Below are positions 1-6,567 of a stretch of DNA of 28,673 bases, piece after piece; within the stretch, counting starts at the first letter, position 1, and each line of letters begins with the position of its first letter. Position numbers and translations under genes: made by a program. Source of the DNA: CAIRYW01 sp964555825 (GTDB lineage Bacteria; Patescibacteriota; Minisyncoccia; Phycocordibacterales; CAIRYW01); contig CAZKTY010000003.1 in the NCBI GenBank assembly GCA_964555825.1, forward strand, positions 1 to 28,673. Direction: 5' to 3'. The notes beneath the pieces are model-generated. The model had not been told where the DNA came from. It worked only from the letters and a program-made list of their open reading frames with translations, and ran no database searches.

Positions 1-80
1 GCATAATATTTTATGATTTTAGTATATAAGCTGACCCCTTTTAATAAATTTATTGTATCACAAGATCACCTTCATTTTCT
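1..80. other. Left edge, no supported gene
   Basis: No open reading frame of useful length lies here. On the minus strand a TATACT-like hexamer sits at about 21-26 and an ATG at 2-4, so a leftward gene could begin just at the window edge. The coding part is outside the window, so this cannot be tested. Confidence 0.3.
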
Positions 81-124
81 ATAACAAAAGACCTAGCAGG
101 AATTCCTGCTAGGTCTTTTGTTAT
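81..124. terminator. Perfect 44-nt palindrome, probable bidirectional terminator
   Basis: Positions 81-124 read identically on both strands. The centre is GAATTC and the outer arms end in CTTTTGTTAT on either strand, so each transcript would form a long hairpin closed by a U-rich 3' arm. It lies 31 nt downstream of the helicase stop codon at 156 (minus strand), as expected for that gene's terminator. It could also stop a converging transcript entering from the left. There is essentially no unpaired loop, so DNA cruciform formation or protein binding is an alternative reading. Confidence 0.75.
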
Positions 125-155
125 TTCTTTTATGAAAGATCAGTCTTTAATTGAT

Positions 156-1523
156 CTATCCATTTATAAAGGTCAGAGCTTTTCCTTTTTTACCAGCTCT
201 TCCTGTTCTTCCAATACGGTGAATATAGTCATCGTAGGTAGCTGGAATATCATAATTGATCACATGACTAATATCATTTACATCAATTCCTCTTGCTGCA
301 ACATCTGTCGCAACCAATATCTGTATCTGATTATCTTTGAAAAGTCCTAAAGCTTTCTGTCTTTTTGATTGATTTTTATTACCATGGATAGATTCAGCTT
401 TGAAACCTCTTGAGATTAGATCCTTACTCAATCTTTCAACTCCATGTTTTGTTTCTCCGAAGATCAATACTTTGCTGAAATCCTCTTTTGATAGAAGTTC
501 TTGCAAAACATCAACTTTATTCTTTCCTTTCTCAACTTTAATGACATCCTGATCAACACTTTTTGCAGTATCCCCTGTTTTAACAGAGATAGAAACTGGC
601 TCTTTTAAGAATTCCTTGATCAGAGTTTCAACTTCTCGTGACATTGTTGCTGAAAAGAAAAGAGTATGACGATCCTTAGGCATCTTTGCCATAAAGAATC
701 TCATATCATTTACGAATCCCATATCAAGCATTCTGTCTGCCTCATCGAGCACAGCTGTCTTGAACATTGAAAGGTCCAAACATCTCTTTTCAACAAGATC
801 CTTGATCCTTCCTGGTGTTCCAATAACAAAATTGTGCTGTCTTCGAAGACCTGCCATCTGTTTTCCAATAGGAGCTCCTCCAACTGCACAGACTGAAAAT
901 ATCGAAAGATATTTTGCAAAACCTAAAAGCTCTACTTCTATCTGCTGTGCTAGTTCACGAGTAGGAACAGCTATAAGGATCCTTTCCTTTGGATCTTTTA
1001 ATACCTTGTCTATTAAAGGAATAAGAAAAGCTGCTGTTTTTCCAGTTCCTGTATTTGCAATACCAACAACATCCATCCCTTTTAATATATAAGGAATTGA
1101 TTTGTCTTGAATTGGAGTAGGAGCTTTATATCCTTTTTTAACAATATTATCCTTAAGACGTGGGTCAATATCAAAATCAATGAAATTGTGTTCAGGAACA
1201 AAATTCACAACTTCTTCTGTAATGACTGCTTTGTTTATAAATTTATTAGGATCAATTGATCTCCTAAAACTTCCACCACGACCTCCTCCTCTACCACCTC
1301 TACTTCCACTTCCTCTATTTCCTCCACCACCAAAAGAACGTCCTCCTCTTGAAGGACCTCTTGATTGACCACTTGAGGGACCTCCTCTATAACCACTACT
1401 TGTTGCAGGTCTTCTACCAAAAGAAGATCCTGCTTGACCACTATTTGTTCCAGTTCTTGGTCTTGTACCAAAAGAGGAACTACCTCTACTTGCAGAATTG
1501 CTTCCGCTATTTTTATTAAACAT
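156..1523 (-). CDS. DEAD-box RNA helicase with N-terminal RGG-rich tail
   Basis: ATP-dependent RNA helicase of the RhlE/DeaD superfamily, 455 aa, expected to remodel structured RNA or ribosome precursors in the cytoplasm. Residues 1-88 are a low-complexity Gly/Arg/Ser segment rich in RGG-type repeats. The core then follows in order: Q motif around GYKAPTPIQ (131-139), motif I ANTGTGKT (156-163), PTRELAQQ (187-194), TPGR, motif II DEAD (260-263), SAT (291-293), ATDVAARGID and HRIGRTGR near the C-terminus. All motifs look intact. The protein ends about 20 residues after motif VI, so the disordered tail is N-terminal rather than in the more usual C-terminal place. It is preceded by a leader of roughly 180 nt with its own promoter and followed by the 81-124 hairpin, so it is probably monocistronic. 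The precise subfamily is not resolved. Confidence 0.95.
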   Translation of the reverse strand: MFNKNSGSNSASRGSSSFGTRPRTGTNSGQAGSSFGRRPATSSGYRGGPSSGQSRGPSRGGRSFGGGGNRGSGSRGGRGGGRGGSFRRSIDPNKFINKAVITEEVVNFVPEHNFIDFDIDPRLKDNIVKKGYKAPTPIQDKSIPYILKGMDVVGIANTGTGKTAAFLIPLIDKVLKDPKERILIAVPTRELAQQIEVELLGFAKYLSIFSVCAVGGAPIGKQMAGLRRQHNFVIGTPGRIKDLVEKRCLDLSMFKTAVLDEADRMLDMGFVNDMRFFMAKMPKDRHTLFFSATMSREVETLIKEFLKEPVSISVKTGDTAKSVDQDVIKVEKGKNKVDVLQELLSKEDFSKVLIFGETKHGVERLSKDLISRGFKAESIHGNKNQSKRQKALGLFKDNQIQILVATDVAARGIDVNDISHVINYDIPATYDDYIHRIGRTGRAGKKGKALTFING

Positions 1524-1703
1524 TTTTTTCTAGTCGCAATTAAAAAGAAAATACTTAACCAAAAGGTTGAATTTCCCTTCTTTTTATAATGCGTAAGGCG
1601 ACTTTGGTCTCTATGAGTTTCAAAAAAGACTTTGATCGCCTCTAATTTCTGTGTAACTTTCTAAAGCAGGTCGACAGAAACAAAACTTATGAGATTGACT
1701 TAC
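1524..1703 (-). promoter_or_regulatory. Long 5' leader of the helicase mRNA
   Basis: About 180 nt lie between the predicted start site and the ATG, although most genes here have almost no leader. Within it GGCGA and TCGCC can pair across about 45 nt, enclosing two copies of a CAAAGTC word (plus strand about 1598-1642). No known riboswitch was recognised. Long structured leaders are known for some cold-induced DEAD-box genes, so control by cold or by the helicase itself is plausible but inferred. Confidence 0.4.
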
Positions 1704-1709
1704 ACTTAT

Positions 1710-1738
1710 ATAGTATACTAAAAAATTGATTTCGTCAA
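1710..1738 (-). promoter_or_regulatory. Sigma-70-type promoter of the helicase gene
   Basis: On the minus strand TTGACG (1733-1738) is followed after 17 nt by TACTAT (1710-1715). An overlapping TATACT (1712-1717) would give a 15-nt spacer. Transcription would begin near 1703, leaving about 180 nt before the ATG at 1523. This is one of the few places in the window with a recognisable -35 box. Confidence 0.6.
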
Positions 1739-1757
1739 CCCTATTTAAAATAACCAT

Positions 1758-1795
1758 AAAAAGAGAAAACGCACCGTGCCTAAGCCGTGTGCGTT
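1758..1795 (-). terminator. Rho-independent terminator after the two-TM gene
   Basis: On the minus strand AACGCAC and GTGCGTT (1789-1795 and 1768-1774) form a 7-bp stem, followed by TTCTCTTTTT. It lies about 50 nt downstream of the stop codon at 1848. Confidence 0.7.
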
Positions 1796-1810
1796 CTTTT
1801 GAAAGTTTTA

Positions 1811-1855
1811 AAGAGGATCGAACTCTTCGGTTACTTCACCGAGTAGACTAACTAC
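1811..1855 (-). other. Three abutting hairpins over the stop codon, one shaped like a tRNA T-arm
   Basis: Read on the minus strand, GTAG/CTAC (1852-1855 with 1843-1846), TCGGT/ACCGA (1838-1842 with 1827-1831) and AAGAG/CTCTT (1823-1827 with 1811-1815) form three short hairpins almost without linker. The third has a 5-bp stem and the 7-nt loop TTCGATC, matching the T-arm consensus. The first overlaps the TAG stop of the upstream gene. No acceptor stem or anticodon arm can be completed, so this is not called a tRNA. It is probably a structured 3' end next to the terminator. Confidence 0.35.
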
Positions 1856-2477
1856 CATTTTGATCCACTGCATCTTTCTTCCAGGGACTGATCGACTTAA
1901 GAAGCCTGTATACAAAGCAATAAATTGCTATGAATATAAACAAGCAAATAAGAGTACCAGCAATCCAGAAAGAGACGAAGAAGATCCTATCAAAGATTCC
2001 TGGATCTCCCCACTTGATAGACAAACGGTCCCCAAGCAAGATCACAGATTTCGGATAAAGAGGTCCAGCATCTTTCCTTTGTGGAAAAGTTTGAGTGGTC
2101 ATCATTCCGACATCATTTCGTATCTCGTAATAACGGACACCCGGTCCTTGGCAAGAGGGACTATACTGAAATACTCTAATATAGATATTTTTACCCGACG
2201 AAAAGGTCTTAAAGTCTTCGATCTTCAGATCCATTGAACCATTGATCATCAACAATTTACAGCGGGAATTTATTTTTTCAAACTCCTGTTCTTCCTTAAG
2301 TACTATCGAGTTTTCAGGTATCCACACCTGATGGGTTTCATCATAAGGATTAGAGACACCTATTGAGTAAACACCTTTCGATGCTTTGCACAAGAAAATC
2401 CCCATCCCAAAGATGAATGCACCCGTCACAATGACAAGCACGGTAGTCCAGACTATTTTTTTCAGAACGTTTTTCAC
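1848..2477 (-). CDS. Hypothetical protein with two transmembrane segments
   Basis: No family recognised. The 209-aa product has a hydrophobic segment near residues 9-30 and a second near 167-193, separated by about 135 residues expected outside the cytoplasm and followed by a short basic C-terminal tail. The middle part has two Cys in addition to those near the membrane segments and no repeat. The start is GTG at 2475-2477, supported by AAAGGAA about 6 nt upstream, one of only two good Shine-Dalgarno sites in the window. G+C is visibly higher than in most neighbours. It is transcribed in the same direction as the adenylate-kinase-like gene upstream but separated from it by a strong terminator, so it probably has its own promoter. 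Function unknown. Confidence 0.75.
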   Translation of the reverse strand: MKNVLKKIVWTTVLVIVTGAFIFGMGIFLCKASKGVYSIGVSNPYDETHQVWIPENSIVLKEEQEFEKINSRCKLLMINGSMDLKIEDFKTFSSGKNIYIRVFQYSPSCQGPGVRYYEIRNDVGMMTTQTFPQRKDAGPLYPKSVILLGDRLSIKWGDPGIFDRIFFVSFWIAGTLICLFIFIAIYCFVYRLLKSISPWKKDAVDQNGS

Positions 2478-2584
2478 AATTTGTTCCTTTCAGTTTTTTT
2501 TGTTTATGCAGTTTTGTTTCAAATATCAATTTGTGCATATTTTAACATAAATTAGACAAACAGTCAACACATACTTTCCAATAT

Positions 2585-2619
2585 AAAAAATAGCGCAGAT
2601 CTGTATTCAGATCTGCGCT
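2585..2619 (-). terminator. Strong intrinsic terminator after the adenylate-kinase-like gene
   Basis: A perfect 12-bp stem (2592-2603 with 2608-2619) closes a 4-nt loop. On the minus strand it is followed by ATTTTTT. It starts only 6 nt after the stop codon at 2625. Confidence 0.85.
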
Positions 2620-2624
2620 TATAT

Positions 2625-3365
2625 TTAAACCAACTTTTTGAGGAGAAAATCCTTCTGCCTCTTTGACAATCCCAAATGATTCAGGACAGCAAAGACAAAT
2701 ATCTCCTTGAGAGCGAGGGCGTGATTTTCAGGCTTGGAAGGATTAGTTGTATCAATCCTCCGATAAGAAGCAAATTTTAAAAGCTCCCCTTTCAAACCTG
2801 GATATTTCAGGTCGTAATCTTGCTGACGAGCCATCCATGTTTCCTCAATGAGATCATCTGCTCTTGGGGTGCATCCATTATCGTAAGCTTTATGCATACG
2901 CTGTATTCTACGTATGTTTGCTTGCTCTAAACTGCAATCCAATTCCAAGAAGAAACACGAAAAACCCATTTCCCCAAGGATCTCCTTCAGGTATTTAACC
3001 TGCATGTCATCCCTAGGAAAACCATCAAAAGCAAGAGGCTTCCCCGAACATAAAGAAAGTTTCATTCGAAGAGCTTTCAAAACGTAGCGTTCTTCCACAA
3101 GCTTACCCAACCCCATCCTGTTCCGTACCTCTTGCATCTCAGGATCATTTGGGTTAGCTTCCACCATTTCAGTAAGGGCTCCACTGCAAGAGATCACCTC
3201 AAATCCAAGAATTCTTAGGAACTCAGAAAGGTCCCCTTTGCCTGCACTTGGTCGACTGACCAAGACTGTAGCAAAATTCCTGAAAAAGAAATGAAAGAAT
3301 TTCATTATCACTCTGACAACATGAGAAATGTCGCCATCCAAATCTCCAAGATCTAAACTATTCAA
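2625..3365 (-). CDS. Adenylate-kinase-like nucleoside monophosphate kinase, divergent
   Basis: 246-aa P-loop protein of the adenylate kinase fold. Visible marks are the P-loop RPSAGKGD (38-45), an RNRMGLGKLV stretch (81-90) matching the conserved NMP-binding region, FDGFPRDDMQ (113-122) matching DGFPRT..Q of adenylate kinases, and PRADDLIEE (167-175) matching the RxDDxxE region. The usual Thr after GKG is Asp (D45), the first P-loop Gly is Ser, and there is no room for a full LID domain. The enzyme may therefore be an atypical kinase or a non-canonical nucleotide-binding protein. The start is TTG at 3363-3365, supported by AAAAGGAG six nt upstream. This leaves about 30 residues ahead of the first beta strand. 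G+C is higher than in most neighbours. Probably not the housekeeping Adk. Confidence 0.7.
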   Translation of the reverse strand: MNSLDLGDLDGDISHVVRVIMKFFHFFFRNFATVLVSRPSAGKGDLSEFLRILGFEVISCSGALTEMVEANPNDPEMQEVRNRMGLGKLVEERYVLKALRMKLSLCSGKPLAFDGFPRDDMQVKYLKEILGEMGFSCFFLELDCSLEQANIRRIQRMHKAYDNGCTPRADDLIEETWMARQQDYDLKYPGLKGELLKFASYRRIDTTNPSKPENHALALKEIFVFAVLNHLGLSKRQKDFLLKKLV

Positions 3366-3463
3366 TTTTTTCTCCTTTTGGTTGTTTATTCTGTCGTTGT
3401 TTTATAGGACAGTCTAACGAGAGAGACTAACACAAAAACACAATGTGTCAATTTGAGTACCTT

Positions 3464-3490
3464 ACCAAAGAACTAACTTCGTTCTTTGGT
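3464..3490 (-). other. Hairpin overlapping the stop codon of the repeat protein gene
   Basis: A 10-bp stem (3464-3473 with 3481-3490) and 7-nt loop covers the TAG stop at 3473-3475. There is no U-tract behind it on the minus strand, so it may protect the mRNA end or act as a weak terminator. Confidence 0.4.
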
Positions 3491-5417
3491 CGTCGGATTT
3501 ATATAGCAAGTAGAATAACTAGTTGTGGAATTTGTTTTGGAACCATCGTTCTGTAATTCATAACAAAAAAGTTTATACGTCGTTTCATTTGTTATCCCAT
3601 TATCCAAAAAAGATTCAGTGATAGGGTAAGTTCCAGTATATGAATTCTTATAAATAAAATTAGCTACAGGTTGTCTATAAAGTTCGCAAACTGAATGATT
3701 ATCTGTCAAAGATAATGTCCAAGTTGGTTTGCATGCACCTCCTGAATTGATCGTATTAGGAGAGATCTTGAAAAGACTTACCTTAACAGGCAAAGATGAG
3801 TAAGAACATGAGGTTGAAGTAAAGGTACTAAAACTACCAGTTTTACCAAACTGATCAGTTAGTGTTCCATTGTTACAAGTAAGATCTTCCCGTATCTGGT
3901 CGCAATTGGGACTTGAAGAATTACTCCAATAACTTTTTTTAATACCGTTTGGAATATTCGATCCATCAGGACCTATACAAAAATTATTCACAGTGACATT
4001 CGATGAACATAATTTAAAAGCAGCAGACATACCGAAACTATCGACAACCTGAAGATATTCACTCTTGGTACCCACATCACTTAGAACATATACCCGATTA
4101 AAAGAAGGAATATTTGTTGTCACAGAATTAGAAATATTAGCTATTTCAGACCATATATAATTATAAGGAGATGTTCCTCCAGAAACTCCACTAGCCGTCC
4201 AAACAATAGTATCTCCAACATTTGCTGTAGTATTAGAAGGAGAACAATTATATGCAGAAATTTTATTAATTTGGCAGGATGCATTTGAACCAGTTCCCGA
4301 TCCATTACAACTCCATAAATATTGAGTAGNNNNNNNNNNNNNNNNNNNNNNNNNNNNNNNNNNNNNNNNNNNNNNNNNNNNNNNNNNNNNNNNNNNNNNN
4401 NNNNNNNNNNNNNNNNNNNNNNNNNNNNNTACATGAATTATTTGTAGAACCACAAATACCTGTCACTGGTTTATTAAGAGTACAGGATGCATTTGAACCA
4501 GTTCCCGATCCATTACAACTCCATAAATATTGAGTAGAAGTATCAGTAACATCTACAAAAGTTCCAGCGTTACATGAATTATTTGTAGAACCACAAATAC
4601 CTGTCACTGGTTTATTAAGAGTACACGATGCACCAGTTCCTCCATTCAAACCTATGCAACTCCATTTGTACTGAGTTGAAGTATCTGATGTATCTCCTAG
4701 TGTACCTGTGGTACACACATGACTTGTAGTTAAACTACAAACAGCATTTACAGGTTTGTTAATAGCACAGGCTGCACTTGTTCCTCCGTTTGAACCATTA
4801 CAGTTCCATTTGTACTGAGTTGAAGTATCTGTGACATCTACGGAAGTTCCAGGAGCACATGAATTATTTGTAGTTCCACATTTACCATTCACAGGAAGCA
4901 GTCTTATAGCTGTGCAAGAAGCTGTACTTCCTCCACTTGAACCATAACAAGACCAAGTAAATGTACTGCTGTTCGTAGAGACAGCAGAAGCCGAACCTGC
5001 TGAACACAGATTATAGATCGGAGCAGTAAGAGATGAAGTGTTATTAGAAGAACCACAAACACCAGGAACTGGTGAAGGAGCTGTACTAAATAATGGATTC
5101 CATTGAAAACTACCCACAAAAACAGTATTTCCGCACGTGATCCCATTGTTATATTTATTAATAGCGGCAGCAGTATAAGCCGAACAATCACTAACGGTAT
5201 TAAAAGTGGCATTCGGATTATAGTTCGAATTTGTCGAAACGATCACAGTTACAGCATGTGTACCAAAATTTACAGATGGACAAGTATAAGGACTCATCAG
5301 TACCTGACTCGCAGTCATTACTGTTGCACCTGCTTTATTTGTAACACCGAATAAACAAAAAAATATTAATGGGATCAAGACTACAATAAAATTAGATCTA
5401 GCTGATGTTTTTTTCAT
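3473..5417 (-). CDS. Secreted Cys-rich repeat protein, interrupted by an assembly gap
   Basis: One gene that appears as two reading frames only because 100 Ns (4330-4429) were inserted. Residues 1-32 look like a signal peptide (basic start, long hydrophobic run, AGA before the likely cleavage point). After a unique N-terminal region come about five Cys-rich units of 47-48 aa with the pattern C...C..GT...DTSTQY.W.C.G..GG..A.C..NK. Further Cys-containing domains follow, including a PKD/Ig-like stretch from ISAYNC. Such repeats are common in secreted proteins of Patescibacteria, with function unknown; an adhesive or surface role is inferred. Filling the gap with 33 nt, as in the neighbouring identical unit, restores one frame and gives 625 aa. 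The ATG at 5417 lies 10 nt after the TPR gene's stop, so the two are probably co-transcribed. No Shine-Dalgarno site is visible. Confidence 0.85.
4262..4895 (-). repeat. Tandem 141-bp repeat array inside the secreted protein gene
   Basis: Units run, in coding order, 4755-4895 (141 bp), 4611-4754 (144 bp), 4470-4610 (141 bp) and 4262-4469 (108 known bases plus the gap). The last two units are identical in every base that can be compared, whereas the first two have diverged. This indicates recent duplication or gene conversion at the 3' side of the array. Confidence 0.85.
4330..4429. other. Assembly gap of 100 Ns
   Basis: Exactly 100 Ns, a conventional placeholder rather than a measured length. 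In the adjacent intact unit the corresponding stretch is 33 nt long. The true gap is therefore expected to be 33 nt, or 33 plus a multiple of 141 nt if more unit copies exist. Confidence 0.9.
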
Positions 5418-5427
5418 ATTTGGGTAT

Positions 5428-6492
5428 TTATTTTTTGCCTGACCAAAGATTATTTATACTTTCTAACATAGCTCTTGTTTGATCTTTTTCTTGTTGCCCT
5501 AAGGTGATATCTTGATCAATAACATCCAAGCCTTTCAACCTCATCTCTTCTGCTTTTTTATAATCACCAAGATAAGAAGACAAAAGGGATGAAAGTAAAT
5601 AAGCAGATGTTTGATTTTTATTTATTGAAAGAGCTTTCTGAACTGAATCTTCTGCCTTTGATACACCATTATTCCATTCATCTTTTGAAGTAGCGTTTGG
5701 AAGATCTGATAAAGCAGCCATACCAATACTTACCCAAACTTGTGGAACATTTTGATCATAAGTAAGAGCTTTCTCAAGATATTCATTTGATTTTACCGCA
5801 TCATTTTTATAACTATTTTCTATGAACGAAAGTAGCTGATAGGCATCAGAATTCCCTCTATCGTTTGGATTGTTTTTTACAATATTTTGCAAATATCCTT
5901 CAGCCTCATCGGGTTTATTATTTCTGATATCAACACGTGCTAAATTAAGTAACGCATGAAAATTATTCTCATCTATAGCCAAAGCCTTCCGATACCATTC
6001 TTCTGCCTTAACTAGATCTCCTTGAAGATCATAACTGTGTCCAAGACCACTATAGGCCTGAGAAAGTTTTGGATCTAATTCGATTGCCTTTAAATAATTA
6101 GTCTGTGCATCAGTATATTTCTGTGCAATTTCATAAGAATAACCTATCAACCGATACGCCTCGGCATTATTAGGGTCTATCTCAAGGACTTTCCTTGCTG
6201 CATCAATCGCCTTATCAGAATATTCTCCTTCATTGAAAGAAACGCTCCCTTTCTGGGCGTAAGCAGTAGCCAATAGCAAAAGACCATCCTTCATTGTTGA
6301 TCTGTTCTCTGACAATTCTTGAGCCCTAGCAATAGCATCATCTAATTTATTGGTATTAAAATCTAAAAGAACTTGCTTCTTAGATCTAACTAAATTTTGA
6401 TCTTGAATATAAAGATATGATCCGATACTTAGAGAAACTAAAACAATAAGCGCAACAATAAAGAATATAAAACGCTTTGTTTTTACCGTCAT
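5428..6492 (-). CDS. Membrane-anchored TPR protein
   Basis: 354-aa protein with one N-terminal transmembrane segment (about 8-29) and then tetratricopeptide repeats over roughly residues 65-330, for example the A.AY..LGYSYE/LG..Y...KA..LDP pattern around DPNNAEAYRLIGYSYEIAQ and DPKLSQAYSGLGHSYDLQG. TPR arrays are protein-binding scaffolds. Anchored at the membrane with the array probably outside, it may organise cell-surface assembly. It is the first gene of a pair with the secreted Cys-rich protein 10 nt downstream, so the two may act together; that link is inferred from position only. The ATG at 6492 has TACACT ending exactly 6 nt upstream and no Shine-Dalgarno site. Confidence 0.85.
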   Translation of the reverse strand: MTVKTKRFIFFIVALIVLVSLSIGSYLYIQDQNLVRSKKQVLLDFNTNKLDDAIARAQELSENRSTMKDGLLLLATAYAQKGSVSFNEGEYSDKAIDAARKVLEIDPNNAEAYRLIGYSYEIAQKYTDAQTNYLKAIELDPKLSQAYSGLGHSYDLQGDLVKAEEWYRKALAIDENNFHALLNLARVDIRNNKPDEAEGYLQNIVKNNPNDRGNSDAYQLLSFIENSYKNDAVKSNEYLEKALTYDQNVPQVWVSIGMAALSDLPNATSKDEWNNGVSKAEDSVQKALSINKNQTSAYLLSSLLSSYLGDYKKAEEMRLKGLDVIDQDITLGQQEKDQTRAMLESINNLWSGKK

Positions 6493-6498
6493 TCAAAA

Positions 6499-6504
6499 AG
6501 TGTA
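6499..6504 (-). promoter_or_regulatory. -10 element for a leaderless TPR-gene transcript
   Basis: TACACT on the minus strand, ending 6 nt before the ATG, so transcription would start at the A of ATG. No clear -35 box was seen. Confidence 0.45.
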
Positions 6505-6525
6505 CCACTAAAATAAAAAATAATA

Positions 6526-6531
6526 TATAAT
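6526..6531 (+). promoter_or_regulatory. -10 element of eno
   Basis: A perfect TATAAT lies 36 nt before the eno ATG. A convincing -35 box is lacking. It is divergent from the TPR-gene promoter within a 75-bp intergenic region. Confidence 0.5.
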
Positions 6532-6567
6532 CACTTTGTTATTTATTATTAATTTTTAATTCTTTAT

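Noticed and set aside
1805..1880. Possible class II tRNA on the minus strand (T-arm-like TTCGATC loop and a long hairpin before it)
   Set aside because: No 7-bp acceptor stem, no valid anticodon stem and loop, and the 5' part lies in the coding end of the two-TM protein gene.
2439..3470. TTGACA at about 3445-3450 on the minus strand as promoter of the adenylate-kinase-like gene
   Set aside because: The -35 match is perfect, but no acceptable -10 lies 16-18 nt downstream; a TATAAA is too far away. Left unannotated.
4305..4453. Two overlapping reading frames suggesting a frameshifted pseudogene
   Set aside because: The frame change is created by the 100-N filler. Replacing it by the 33 nt seen in the neighbouring unit gives a single open frame.
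4262..4895. CRISPR-like tandem repeat
   Set aside because: The repeats are contiguous, in frame and protein-coding with a 141-bp period and no unique spacers.
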